A DNA stretch of 64,000 bases, from the NCBI GenBank assembly GCA_050953505.1, contig JBMNMU010000001.1, positions 434,001 to 498,000 of the forward strand, in the 5' to 3' direction. Positions 27,271 through 36,814 of this stretch are shown here, piece after piece (within the stretch, counting starts at the first letter, position 1; every line of letters starts with the position of its first letter). The translations under genes were made by a program, and so were the position numbers. The notes under the pieces are model-generated. The model had not been told where the DNA came from. It searched no databases and worked only from the letters and a program-made list of their open reading frames with translations. This DNA is from JBMNMU01 sp050953505 (GTDB lineage: Bacteria; Bacillota; Clostridia; Peptostreptococcales; Anaerovoracaceae).

Positions 27271-27325
27271 AGGGACAGGTATACTATTGAATTCACTAAT
27301 AATAGTAGATCTGTCCCCTTTTTTT
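27271..27325 (+). terminator. Second intrinsic terminator, tandem
   Basis: GGGACAG / CTGTCCC outer stem and ACTATT / AATAGT inner stem, followed by seven T. A tandem backup terminator, or an attenuator for the 27490 operon, since its promoter position is unknown. Confidence 0.75.
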
Positions 27326-27489
27326 GCCACATTATAACTTAAATGAATAAGAGTAATGCTTTTGATATATTTCAACTTTCTATTGTTAATTGATAAAATA
27401 TAGACAAAACAATAGAGAGTTAAAAACCACCGATTTATAGGATGCTACCGAGGGCCTGACTGCATAAGAAGACACAGAAAGGTTAGGAG

Positions 27490-29547
27490 ATGAATGATTT
27501 GAGTAAAATTCAATTGAAAATAAATGGTCAAGATATTGTAACAGCCCAAGGGAAGACAATTCTGCAGGCTGCCTTAGATGCGGATATCTATATTCCTCAT
27601 ATCTGTTATCATGAAGATCTTCATCATGCTGAGGTGTGTAGGCTTTGCGCAGTTGAAGTGGAAGGAAAAGAAGAGCTAATTACATCCTGTGCTACACCTG
27701 TTGAGGATGGGATGGTCATTACTACCAACAGTGATAGGGTAAAGAAAGCTAGAAAGCTTTCTACAGAGCTTCTGATGACATGCCACCCTTCTGACTGTAC
27801 ATCTTGTCCCAAGTATTTAAATTGTGAGCTTCAATCTATTTTGCAATACCTTGACGTGAGTGATGCTAGGATTCGCAAGAGAAGACATGCACCACCAGCT
27901 ATCACGACAAACCCTGTGGTAGTTCATGATATGACTCGGTGCATACTTTGCGGTCGCTGTGTTAGGGCCTGCAATGAGCTTCGTGGCGTGGGTGCTATCA
28001 ATTTTGTGAGAAAAAAGGATGGAAATATCGAAGTAGGTACACCAAAGGGAGAATCCTTAGCTGAGGCAGGATGTAAATTCTGCGGAGCATGTGTAGAAGT
28101 GTGTCCGACAGGATCCATCAGAGACCAAGAAGGTCTTATGGATAAGATTAAAAATAGAAAAGCTGCTTTAGTGCCTTGCAGGGAGACTTGTCCGGCAGGG
28201 ATAGATATTCCACGATACATTCGACTGACCAAAGAGGGTAGAATGTCTGAATCTGTAGCTGTGGTTCGTGAAAAGGTTCCTTTCCCAGGGGTATTGGGAA
28301 ATATCTGTGATCACCCTTGTGAGCAGGAATGCAGAAGGCAAGAAGTAAACGAAAGTGTAGCCATAAGAGAAATTAAAAAATATGCTGTGGAGCACGACAA
28401 CAGGGAATGGAAGACCAAGGGGTATCAAAAAGAAGCAACTGGCAAGAAAGTAGCTATTGTAGGTTCTGGGCCTGCAGGTTTGACAGCAGCCTACTACCTT
28501 GCAAAATCAGGTCATAGCGTTACTGTATTTGAAAAGCTTGCCCAACCAGGTGGCATGATGAGAGTAGGGATTCCGCCTCATAGGCTTCCCCGGACTCTTT
28601 TAGATCAAGAAATACAAGATATTAAAGATGTAGGCATAGAAATCAAATCAAATACCAACATTCAGTCGGTGAAGGAATTAAAGGATCAGGGTTTTGATGC
28701 CATACTTGTGGCGGTAGGAACTCATCAAGGCGTGAGACTACCCATACCTGGGAATGATTTAGATGGTGTCTTAATTAATTCGGAATTTCTTCGAGCATTC
28801 AGTATGGGAGAAAACCCAAGGGTGGGGGACAGAGTTGTAGTGTTGGGAGGCGGAAATGTAGCCTTTGACTGTGCGGGAGCAGCACATAGACTGGGGGCAA
28901 AGGAAGTGACCCTTGCATGCCTTGAACCACGAGATGCAATGAAGGGTAGCCCTGAGGAAATCCAAGAAGCCCTAGAAGAGGGTACAACAATACATAATTC
29001 ACTTACCTTTGATGAAATACAAGGAATGGATGGAAAAGTCACCGGTGTAAAGGTTCGAAAAGTAACTTCATTTCACTTTGGTGAGGATGGCTGTCTCAAT
29101 ATAGATGTAGAAGAAGACTCCGATCATATTCTACCGGCAGATACTGTTATATTTGCCGTAGGGCAAAGGCCGGAATTAACTGAAGAATTCGGACTTCATT
29201 TAGGAAGAGGGAATAGGATTCAGATTGAAAGTGAAGAGAACCCCGTAGCAGAACAAGGAGTATTTGCGGCAGGAGATGCCGTAAGAGGTACAGTATCTGT
29301 CATCACTGCAATTGCAGATGGAAGAAGAGCTGCTATAGCCATAGATAGGTATTTAGGCGGAGATGGCATCATTGATGAAAAGCTAGCCCCTGACAGAAAT
29401 TACGAGGCATGGATCGGCAGAGAAGAAGGGTTTGCGGACCTGCTTCGATGTGAAAATGCAAAGGATGAATCAGAGCGTTGCCTTCAGTGTGATTTGCGCT
29501 TAATCATTAAACCACAAAAGTTCTGGAGTGAATATACCTATCGTTAG
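27490..29547 (+). CDS. NuoG/HydA-like iron-sulfur domain fused to GltD/NfnB-like NAD(P)H:FAD oxidoreductase
   Basis: 685 residues. Order: 2Fe-2S domain (about 1-80, CYHEDLHHAEVCRLCAVEV), His-ligated 4Fe-4S motif (HPSDCTSCPKYLNC), two 4Fe-4S clusters (CILCGRCVRAC and CKFCGACVEVCP, about 150-210), then a GltD-like half with CRETCPAGI, FAD motif GSGPAGLTAAYYLAKSG and NAD(P)H motif GGGNVAFDCA, ending ERCLQCD. It probably passes electrons between NAD(P)H and a partner, forming a complex with the NuoF-like protein 11 bp downstream and feeding the flavoprotein at 31054. Bifurcating function is possible but not shown. Confidence 0.85.
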   Translation: MNDLSKIQLKINGQDIVTAQGKTILQAALDADIYIPHICYHEDLHHAEVCRLCAVEVEGKEELITSCATPVEDGMVITTNSDRVKKARKLSTELLMTCHPSDCTSCPKYLNCELQSILQYLDVSDARIRKRRHAPPAITTNPVVVHDMTRCILCGRCVRACNELRGVGAINFVRKKDGNIEVGTPKGESLAEAGCKFCGACVEVCPTGSIRDQEGLMDKIKNRKAALVPCRETCPAGIDIPRYIRLTKEGRMSESVAVVREKVPFPGVLGNICDHPCEQECRRQEVNESVAIREIKKYAVEHDNREWKTKGYQKEATGKKVAIVGSGPAGLTAAYYLAKSGHSVTVFEKLAQPGGMMRVGIPPHRLPRTLLDQEIQDIKDVGIEIKSNTNIQSVKELKDQGFDAILVAVGTHQGVRLPIPGNDLDGVLINSEFLRAFSMGENPRVGDRVVVLGGGNVAFDCAGAAHRLGAKEVTLACLEPRDAMKGSPEEIQEALEEGTTIHNSLTFDEIQGMDGKVTGVKVRKVTSFHFGEDGCLNIDVEEDSDHILPADTVIFAVGQRPELTEEFGLHLGRGNRIQIESEENPVAEQGVFAAGDAVRGTVSVITAIADGRRAAIAIDRYLGGDGIIDEKLAPDRNYEAWIGREEGFADLLRCENAKDESERCLQCDLRLIIKPQKFWSEYTYR

Positions 29548-29558
29548 GGGGTGGAAAT

Positions 29559-30959
29559 ATGAACTATTCAGCAATTAAAAAAGCAGTAAATATAACAGCA
29601 GAGCAAGCAATCGAAGAAATTATTGCATCAGGGCTTCGGGATAGAGATTATGACAATCGCAACACCGGTAAGCGCTTGAAAGAGCATGGATTAACCCATG
29701 ACACCGGTCGTCGACTTCCACTATTTTCAGAAAATGATGTAGTAAAAGAGGGAGAAAGCTCACCCAAACATCTCATTTGCCATTGTGTAGACCAAGAGCC
29801 GGGTGTTAGGATTAATGAATTTCTAGTAAATACACAAGCCAGCGAAATATTGGATGGTGCATTGGTAGCAGCCTATACCACTAGTAGCACAAATATTTTT
29901 GTTCATGTAGCTCAGGACAAAAATAATGAAAGGACTATGAATGAGGCTGTAAAAGAGGCCTTAGAGGTGATTAACCAGCTAAACCTAAAAGTAAATATAG
30001 AAATCGTGAAAGGTGCTCCCGAAAAGCCTTTGATAGGTTTTTACAGATATCCCACGATGATACTTAACGGAGAAACAGCCATGCAAATTGCATCCGTTAT
30101 CAATTCTGGAAAAGAGTGGTATCAACAAATAGGACACTCTAAAAGTCCTGGTACAAAGCTGTTTGATGTAAGGGGAAGTGTGAAAAAGCCTGGAATTTAT
30201 GAGGTGCCAACCAATACTACCTTAAGAAGAGTGATTGATGAGCTAGGTGGAGGCATGGAAGAAGGCAAAGATATGATGGGGGTAATCCTTGGCGGAATTC
30301 AAGGTGGGTTTTTAACAGAGGAAGAGCTGGATATAACCTTGGATTTTGATTCGGCTAGAGAAGCCGGCGCCTTGATAGGCATGGGAAGTATCCAAGTTCT
30401 TGATCAATCTCAATGCATTGTTCATATCGCCAAGGAATCTACGATATCATCTATGAAATTACATTGTGGTAGATGTTCTGTGGGGAGAGAAGGATCGTAT
30501 CAGCTAAAGGAAATGTTGACAGACATGACCATAGGAAAAAGCCGTCCGCAGGATATAGATATGATTAAAGAAATTAGCCATGCCATGAGGAAGAATAGCC
30601 TGTGCTCTATTGGGAAGACGGCTCCTAATTTGATCCTGTCCACCATAAAAAACGCTCTCGGAGAATATGAAGCCCATATGAAGAGAAAAGTGTGTAAAAA
30701 CTTAGTCTGTTCTAAATACGTTACCTATCATATATTGCCCAATCTTTGTAACGGGTGTGGAAAATGTAAAGACGAATGTCCCGAGGACGCCATAGCTGGT
30801 CGCAAAAGAATGGTTCATGTCATAGACAATGATGCCTGTGAACAATGCGGAATATGCTTTGAAATTTGTCAGCAGGAACAAAATGCAGTTGTAAAGGCTG
30901 GAGCTAAAAAACCTCCAACACCGAGAAGGCCTATTCCGGTGGGGAGCTGGAAAAAATAA
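29559..30959 (+). CDS. NuoF/HndC-like subunit, degenerate, with C-terminal 2x4Fe-4S ferredoxin domain
   Basis: 466 residues. It aligns with the NADH-binding 51-kDa subunit family: SLBB domain (FDVRGSVKKPGIYEVP) and the cluster region (LHCGRCSVGREGS ... SLCSIGKTAPN), plus two ferredoxin clusters (CNGCGKCKDECP, CEQCGICFEICQ). But the FMN/NADH glycine-rich motif GRGGAGFPTG is missing at the N-terminus, and the N3-cluster CGxCxxC motif has Gly in place of the third Cys. So it has probably lost NADH oxidation and acts as an electron-transfer scaffold. Translation starts 11 bp after the partner gene. Confidence 0.8.
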   Translation: MNYSAIKKAVNITAEQAIEEIIASGLRDRDYDNRNTGKRLKEHGLTHDTGRRLPLFSENDVVKEGESSPKHLICHCVDQEPGVRINEFLVNTQASEILDGALVAAYTTSSTNIFVHVAQDKNNERTMNEAVKEALEVINQLNLKVNIEIVKGAPEKPLIGFYRYPTMILNGETAMQIASVINSGKEWYQQIGHSKSPGTKLFDVRGSVKKPGIYEVPTNTTLRRVIDELGGGMEEGKDMMGVILGGIQGGFLTEEELDITLDFDSAREAGALIGMGSIQVLDQSQCIVHIAKESTISSMKLHCGRCSVGREGSYQLKEMLTDMTIGKSRPQDIDMIKEISHAMRKNSLCSIGKTAPNLILSTIKNALGEYEAHMKRKVCKNLVCSKYVTYHILPNLCNGCGKCKDECPEDAIAGRKRMVHVIDNDACEQCGICFEICQQEQNAVVKAGAKKPPTPRRPIPVGSWKK

Positions 30960-31053
30960 AATATGAACCTGCTGGTAAGATGATGCTAAAAACAGTAATA
31001 CTAAAAAAATCTATTCAGCTTACGCTGGGAAAAAAGTTAATGGAGGGTAAGAA

Positions 31054-32547
31054 ATGAAACAGGAAAAAACAAATGTAGTCGTTGTTGCAGCAGGCCTTTC
31101 CGGTCTTGCAGCCACTATTTCAGCGGCAGAATCTGGTGTAGGTGTTATCGCATTCGAAAAAGCTAATACAACAGGTGGCGCTGCAAACATGGGTATGGGT
31201 CCTCTTGGCGTAGGATCAAGATTGCAAAGAGAAAAACTTGTAAGCATTACACCCGGGGAAGCCTTCCGAAAGCACATGAACTTTACCCACTGGAGAGTAG
31301 ACGCCAGAATGGTCCGTGAATTTTATTTCAGATCTGGAGAGACCATAGATTGGTTGGAAGACATGGGTGTTGAATTTCTCTCTGTTCAGAGAGCTTATGC
31401 AGCTCCTGAGGTATTGAAGCCTTATGCAACCTCAGAAGAAACCTGGCATGTTGTAAGACCTTCTGATGGAAGCAATATCGCTGGACCAAGAGCAGCAGGA
31501 GCTATGATAAAAGTGATGACAGACAGGGCATTGGAATTGGGCGCTGATATCAGACTTAATACTAAGGTAATTGAAATTCTTAAAGAGGGAGATAAAGTTG
31601 TTGGTGTAATTGCAGAGGACGCAAATGGTGAAAAAACAGAAGTCCGGGCAGATGCTGTAATCATTGCAACCGGTGGAGCTGGGGACAATGCAGCGATGAT
31701 AAAAGAAAACACCGGTTACGATTGGGGAGATAATCTATTCTCCTTTAGAGTGCCTGGTATGGATGGGGAAGGTATGAAAATGGCCTGGAATGTAGGTGCC
31801 GGAAAAACACCAATTTCCCTGGAATTAATGTATACTTGCCCACACAACATGGAAACTCCTAATCACTTCATCATGGATGGCGCTTTCAGGCAGCCTTGCC
31901 TATGGGTCAATTCTCTTGGAGAAAGATTTATGAATGAGGACTCCATCTCTAATACCACATTTGCAGGCAACGCCATTGCAACTCAGCCTGGCAAAATGGC
32001 TTACTCTATCTTTGATTCAGCTCTATTAAAGAGGTATAAGAAAAAGGGTCCGGATATAACTTCTCACGTTCACCCTTTTGATCTTTATGAACAGTTTGAT
32101 GATGCCATTCAAGGCATTCTGGATGCTGGATATGAGCATGTATTTATCGCAGAGACACTAGAAGAACTTGCAGAAAAAACTGGTATCAATGAAGAGGCAT
32201 TGCTCAATACGGTAGATGAATATAATGAGCTTTGTGATAACGGTTTTGATGAATTATTTGAGAAAGACCATCAATTTCTTCAACCTATTGAAAAAGGTCC
32301 ATTTTATGCTTGCAGATATTTCCCAAGTGCTTATGGCACATTAGGCGGAATTCGCATTAATCATAGAACAGAGGTTATGACAGAAGACCATAAAGTAATT
32401 CCGGGGCTTTACGCTGTAGGCGTGGATGCTTGTGCGATTTATGCAGATTGCTATCCATTTATTCTACCTGGTAATACCATGGGATTTTGCTTGACAACTG
32501 GCAGAATGGCTGGCGAAAACGCTGCACAGCATTCAATGCAAGTGTAG
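31054..32547 (+). CDS. FAD-dependent fumarate-reductase-like flavoprotein, candidate flavanone/enoate reductase
   Basis: 497 residues. FAD_binding_2 family: N-terminal dinucleotide motif VVVVAAGLSGLAATISAAE, TTGGAANMGMGPLG, central VIIATGGAGDNAAM, C-terminal YGTLGGIRINHRTEVM and PGNTMGFCLTTGRMAGE. The first Gly of GxGxxG is Ala (VAAGLSG). Members reduce activated C=C bonds (fumarate, urocanate, enoates, ketosteroids). It ends the probable operon 27490-32547, so the two iron-sulfur proteins may feed it NADH electrons. A role as C-ring-cleaving or dihydrochalcone-forming reductase in flavonoid breakdown is inference. Confidence 0.75.
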   Translation: MKQEKTNVVVVAAGLSGLAATISAAESGVGVIAFEKANTTGGAANMGMGPLGVGSRLQREKLVSITPGEAFRKHMNFTHWRVDARMVREFYFRSGETIDWLEDMGVEFLSVQRAYAAPEVLKPYATSEETWHVVRPSDGSNIAGPRAAGAMIKVMTDRALELGADIRLNTKVIEILKEGDKVVGVIAEDANGEKTEVRADAVIIATGGAGDNAAMIKENTGYDWGDNLFSFRVPGMDGEGMKMAWNVGAGKTPISLELMYTCPHNMETPNHFIMDGAFRQPCLWVNSLGERFMNEDSISNTTFAGNAIATQPGKMAYSIFDSALLKRYKKKGPDITSHVHPFDLYEQFDDAIQGILDAGYEHVFIAETLEELAEKTGINEEALLNTVDEYNELCDNGFDELFEKDHQFLQPIEKGPFYACRYFPSAYGTLGGIRINHRTEVMTEDHKVIPGLYAVGVDACAIYADCYPFILPGNTMGFCLTTGRMAGENAAQHSMQV

Positions 32548-32596
32548 GGGAATCCTCCTCATAGCGGGAGAGGGCGCGTAGGCAGCTCTGTTGTCC

Positions 32597-33520
32597 TCAT
32601 GGAGCTTGAGAAACGACCCCGTGTCCTCGCCCGCATCCCTTTAATACGGAGACAAACAATGGCAAGGCCGGATTTTGATTATCCTTTTTCCATACAGCTT
32701 CCACGGTTAAGAGATCATCGCTATCCATTGGCATAGGGTAAAATTTCAAACCGTCTCCTCCATAGATACGAACATTTTCATCTAGGAGAGCGATGCCTAT
32801 ACCAGAATGCAAATAGATAAAGAGAGTTTCCAGATTAGGTGCAAGCTTTACAATATTAGGCACGAAGCCATGAGCTTTACAACTATCGATAAGAGCCTGA
32901 TAACCGCCGGGAGATTCCAGAGGAGAAATGGCCACGAAATCCTCATTCTTTATATCTTCCATACTGAGAGATTCTTTTCGGCATAAGGGGTTAGAAGTAG
33001 GCACCACCAAGTTACCACTGGCTTTGTAGAGTGTATGGGTGTCAATGCCAGTCATACAAGATATTTCAAAGGAAATAGTAAAAATAATATCCAATAAGCC
33101 TTGAAGAAATTTCTCCCTCAATGTGGAGAAGCTGTTAACCTCCAGGGTAAGGGAAACATAAGGATGAAGATCATTAAAAGTGCTGATTATTTCAGGAAAG
33201 CCGTTAGAGGTATTTATAGATTCTATGTAGCCAATAGAGATGGAGCCATAGGCGCCCATATTTGCCTCTTTAGCCTTGGCAACTGCAGCTTCCATAAGGT
33301 CATTAATGTTTTTTAACTCCTTATATAATATCTGGCCCGCCGGGGTTAAGGAAACATTTCTCTTATCCCGGATAAAAAGAGGAAAGCCTAAGTCCTCCTC
33401 TAGACAAGCAATTTGTCTGCTGATAGTAGGCTGGGTAGTAAACAGGCTTTCTGCAGCTTTTGTAAAATTTAAATGCTGAGCCACAGCCAAAAAATATTGA
33501 ACTTGTAAAACATTAATCAT
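32597..33520 (-). CDS. LysR-family transcriptional regulator
   Basis: 307 residues with the LysR HTH (FLAVAQHLNFTKAAESLFTT and QPTISRQIACLEEDLG) and an effector-binding domain. It converges on the flavoprotein gene (49 bp apart, no terminator seen) and diverges from the ferredoxin/flavoprotein pair at 33737, so that pair is its likely target. It is clearly related to, but diverged from, the LysR at 26318. Confidence 0.9.
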   Translation of the reverse strand: MINVLQVQYFLAVAQHLNFTKAAESLFTTQPTISRQIACLEEDLGFPLFIRDKRNVSLTPAGQILYKELKNINDLMEAAVAKAKEANMGAYGSISIGYIESINTSNGFPEIISTFNDLHPYVSLTLEVNSFSTLREKFLQGLLDIIFTISFEISCMTGIDTHTLYKASGNLVVPTSNPLCRKESLSMEDIKNEDFVAISPLESPGGYQALIDSCKAHGFVPNIVKLAPNLETLFIYLHSGIGIALLDENVRIYGGDGLKFYPMPMDSDDLLTVEAVWKKDNQNPALPLFVSVLKGCGRGHGVVSQAP

Positions 33521-33736
33521 TTATTTTTCCCCCTAAAGTGATTAGGTTTTAGAAAATTACTATGATGTGTTCTATATGATGCTAAATCTATTTTACCATA
33601 AAATGAAAAAAACTAAAGTCAATTGATACCAATAAGGTATAAGATGAATCAACAAAGGTATAACTGGGCTATCCTTAGGTGTGTTAGAATTATAACAAAG
33701 ATATTTCTGAATATACAAAAAATTCGGAGGGAGCTT

Positions 33737-33973
33737 ATGAATAAGATTATTGTAGACAATGAAAAATGCACCGGATGCAAGATTTGCTATCGTGCTTGCT
33801 GGCTGGATGTCATCCGATGGAAAGAAGATGAGAAAAGGCCGGAAGGTAAATACCCGGAAGATTGTATAGCCTGTAACTTTTGTGAAATATCATGCCCGGA
33901 AGAAGCAATAAAGGTGGAAATTGACTATTCAATCCCCTTCCCATCACCCTATATTGCCGGTAAAGATGAATAG
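33737..33973 (+). CDS. Ferredoxin-like 2x4Fe-4S protein (AprB-like small subunit)
   Basis: 78 residues from the ATG at 33737, which follows GGAGG; the open frame upstream to 33623 has no RBS. Cysteine motifs CTGCKICYRAC and CIACNFCEISCP bind two 4Fe-4S clusters. It is followed 16 bp later by a FAD protein, the arrangement of adenylylsulfate-reductase-like (AprBA) and other ferredoxin/flavoprotein pairs. It probably carries electrons to that flavoprotein. Confidence 0.85.
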   Translation: MNKIIVDNEKCTGCKICYRACWLDVIRWKEDEKRPEGKYPEDCIACNFCEISCPEEAIKVEIDYSIPFPSPYIAGKDE

Positions 33974-33989
33974 ATTGGAGGAGAAGAAT

Positions 33990-35726
33990 ATGTCAAAAGT
34001 AACAAGAGAAGTGAACACGGATGTTCTTGTCGTAGGCCACGGTATTGCCGGTTTGGCTACGGCCATTAGTATTAAAGAAGATGCTCCTGAATTAAAAGTA
34101 ATCACAGTAGACAAGGCTTGTGTCGGTTACGCAGGTAAAGCAAATAAGGGCGGGGGCCATGTAGCATTTATTCCTGAAGGTGCCGAAGAGCAATATGTAG
34201 AATATCACACTAGAAACCTGGGAGACTACTTAAATAACCAGGATATGTTACGCATATACGCAAATTCTACAAACAAGGTAATGGATAGATGGGAAAATTG
34301 GGGTGTAAAATTTGTCATCCCAAGAGAACATGCTGGAAATGCACATCCTATTATTCCTTGGAAAATTACCCTAGTAGATCTCGACGTCATGATACATATG
34401 GGCCGTCATGCAAGAAAATTAGGTGTTGAATCCATTGAAAAGGCTACTGTTACAGAGCTGCTCACAGATGATAATAGAGTTGTTGGCGCATTAGGCATGG
34501 ACCTTATCACAGGGGATATAATCGTTTTTAAAGCCAAGGCTGTAGTTTTGTGTAACGGAGATCAAAACTTTAGTGTATTGCCAATGTGGCAGTGCGGTAA
34601 AGGAGATGGAATAGCGGCCGCTTATAGGGCAGGTGCTAAAATGAGGAATGCAGAATTTGGAAGCTTTGTAAATATGGTAACCAAATCAAGCAAAACGGTT
34701 TCTTATGGGGCTGAGGATGCCCTGGTCAATGCAAAGGGTGAAAGTGCCAGCAGTAGGGCGGATCTTGACCCTAGCCTTAAGACTGTAGTCGGAGGAGTTG
34801 ACCTTGGTGGTGCTCAATCCGTTTTAATGTATTTAGAAACAAGGGACGGTAATGGTCCTATTTATGAAGATACTTCGGCAAACCATTTTCCAGGATCCTT
34901 CCCCGGCAAAAACCTTTGTTGCCTTGGCTTAGGAGAGCCTGCAGACCCACCATTCTTTAGGCCGGTGGCTCAAAAATTCTGGGATAGGCTATGGTTTAAA
35001 AACAGGATGGGAAGCTTTAGGGATGACAATCCTCTTAAAGAAACGGTTCCCGGCTTAGTAGGAGAAATGAGTCCTCTTTATGTTGACAATGATATGGCTG
35101 CTTCTATACCCGGCCTCTTTGCAGCAGGAGATATCTGTGCTTGCGGAAGCTCGTGGTCTGGCGCAGTGCCTACACCTCCGGGAAGAAACAGAGGTTCTGG
35201 TCTGATGCACGCTGTATTGACCTCAACTATCGCTGCAGCATCCGCAGCAAAATATGCACAAAGTGCAGAGCAGGCCCAGGTGTCAAATGAGCAGGTTGAA
35301 GCTTATGCAGAGAGCCTCTTAGCACCCCTTCATACCAAAGGTGATTTAACCTCTCATGAAGTCATGTGGGAGTTGAAAAATATTATGCAACCTGTTGAAT
35401 ACACAGGATATAAGAACGAAGAAAGACTAACAGAAGCTTTAAATAAAGTTCTGAAATTAAAGGAAAAGCTCCCAATGCTCACAGCGAAAGATCCTCATGG
35501 CGTCAATGCTGTCAATGAATGTAAGAGCACCGTATTGTGCGCCGAAATGTTCTTTAGAGCATCTCTGATGAGAAAAGAAAGCAGGGGCTGGCACCTACGC
35601 GAAGACTATAAGGAAAGAGACGATAAGAATTATCTAAAGTGGATTATTATAAAAAATCAAGATGGTACCATGAGTCTTACAACTGAAAATGTACCTATGG
35701 ACAGGTATAAATATAAACCGGAATAG
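33990..35726 (+). CDS. FAD-dependent AprA/fumarate-reductase-like flavoprotein
   Basis: 578 residues from the ATG at 33990 (GGAGGAGAAG upstream). Intact dinucleotide motif VLVVGHGIAGLATAIS, long FAD domain, later GLFAAGDICACGSSWSGAVP and a C-terminal helical domain (SLMRKESRGWHLREDYKERD) typical of succinate dehydrogenase/AprA flavoproteins. It pairs with the ferredoxin 16 bp upstream. No sulfate-reduction genes are near, so true AprA is unlikely; a soluble ene-reductase for a phenylacrylate, enoate or flavonoid is more probable. Substrate not identified. Confidence 0.8.
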   Translation: MSKVTREVNTDVLVVGHGIAGLATAISIKEDAPELKVITVDKACVGYAGKANKGGGHVAFIPEGAEEQYVEYHTRNLGDYLNNQDMLRIYANSTNKVMDRWENWGVKFVIPREHAGNAHPIIPWKITLVDLDVMIHMGRHARKLGVESIEKATVTELLTDDNRVVGALGMDLITGDIIVFKAKAVVLCNGDQNFSVLPMWQCGKGDGIAAAYRAGAKMRNAEFGSFVNMVTKSSKTVSYGAEDALVNAKGESASSRADLDPSLKTVVGGVDLGGAQSVLMYLETRDGNGPIYEDTSANHFPGSFPGKNLCCLGLGEPADPPFFRPVAQKFWDRLWFKNRMGSFRDDNPLKETVPGLVGEMSPLYVDNDMAASIPGLFAAGDICACGSSWSGAVPTPPGRNRGSGLMHAVLTSTIAAASAAKYAQSAEQAQVSNEQVEAYAESLLAPLHTKGDLTSHEVMWELKNIMQPVEYTGYKNEERLTEALNKVLKLKEKLPMLTAKDPHGVNAVNECKSTVLCAEMFFRASLMRKESRGWHLREDYKERDDKNYLKWIIIKNQDGTMSLTTENVPMDRYKYKPE

Positions 35727-35773
35727 AATTGGTACATAGATCCTATCAACTAACGTTTTTCACTTCTTAATAA

Positions 35774-35815
35774 GAATAGCAAGAGACCAATTGTTAAAAT
35801 TGCCTTTTGCTATTC
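35774..35815 (+). terminator. Hairpin after the flavoprotein gene
   Basis: GAATAGCAA / TTGCTATTC outer stem and CAATT / AATTG inner stem. No T-run follows, so termination is uncertain. Confidence 0.5.
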
Positions 35816-35879
35816 AATAAAACCTGACCAAACTATGACATGCAGATAATTTTTTCAACCGGAAGGAAGAGAATTTACT

Positions 35880-36785
35880 ATGATATACAAAAATTTTGAA
35901 GAAATGATTTCAAAGGTGCAGGGTTTAGAAAAAACCAGGAAGGTAGCCGTTGTTTCGGCTCATGATGAGCATACTTTGGAAGCTGTTTTTAAAGCCCGCA
36001 ATGATAAAATCGCCGATCCCATCCTAATTGGCCATGGGGAGAAAATCTTTGAGATTATTGAGAAGCTTGGGCAAATCCTTGATCCTCAAAACATTGTTGA
36101 TATCACTGAGGATGCTGAGGCTGCAGCTTTTGCGGTCAAAATGGTCCGAGAAGGAAAAGCGGATTTTATCATGAAAGGAAAGCTCCAGACAGCAGATTTA
36201 CTGCGAGCGGTAGTGAATAAGGAAAAAGGCCTGAGGACAGGCCGGGTTATGTCTGTTCTTATGCTCCATGAAGTGCCAAATTATCATAAGCTTCTTGCTA
36301 TTACAGACGGTGGCATGACTATGTACCCCAATCTGGAGGAAAAGAAGCAGATTATAGAGAATGCTGTGGATGCCTACAGGGCCATGGGCTATGAAAACCC
36401 AAAGCTTGCCGTTTTGGCAGCCGTAGAAAATGTAAATCCAAAGATGCCCGAGTCTGTAGACGCAGGGAAACTAAAAGAAATGAATCAATCCGGTGAAATT
36501 ACAGGATGCATTATAGAAGGGCCTATTTCTTATGATTTGACCATGAGTAAGGAATCTGCAGAAATTAAAGGTTATGAAAGCCCGGTGACTGGAGATGCAG
36601 ACATCTTAATAGCGCCCAATATAACGGCAGGCAATCTTTTAAGCAAGGCTTTGGCGTACTCAGCCGGAGCAAAATTGGCCGGTTATATCGTAGGTGCGAA
36701 AGTGCCTATTGTACTAACCTCCAGGGGTGCATCCTCTGAAGAAAAGTATTTGTCCCTGGTATTATCCGCATCTGCAGTGAAATAA
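35880..36785 (+). CDS. ptb: Phosphate butyryl/acetyltransferase
   Basis: 301 residues, the normal length of Ptb. It starts with an acyltransferase fold (KVAVVSAHDEHTLEAVFKAR), has ADFIMKGKLQTADLLRAVV and ends near LTSRGASSEEKYLSLVLS, all conserved in the PTA_PTB family. It exchanges CoA for phosphate on short-chain acyl-CoA. Together with butyrate kinase four genes later it yields ATP. It leads an IorAB-buk operon, so the acyl-CoA may come from a 2-oxoacid oxidation. Confidence 0.88.
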   Translation: MIYKNFEEMISKVQGLEKTRKVAVVSAHDEHTLEAVFKARNDKIADPILIGHGEKIFEIIEKLGQILDPQNIVDITEDAEAAAFAVKMVREGKADFIMKGKLQTADLLRAVVNKEKGLRTGRVMSVLMLHEVPNYHKLLAITDGGMTMYPNLEEKKQIIENAVDAYRAMGYENPKLAVLAAVENVNPKMPESVDAGKLKEMNQSGEITGCIIEGPISYDLTMSKESAEIKGYESPVTGDADILIAPNITAGNLLSKALAYSAGAKLAGYIVGAKVPIVLTSRGASSEEKYLSLVLSASAVK

Positions 36786-36814
36786 AGGGCAAGATCTATT
36801 AAAGGGAGTTTAAC

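Noticed and set aside
33990..35726. True adenylylsulfate reductase (AprA)
   Set aside because: No sat, aprM, qmo or dsr genes nearby; context is aromatic catabolism.
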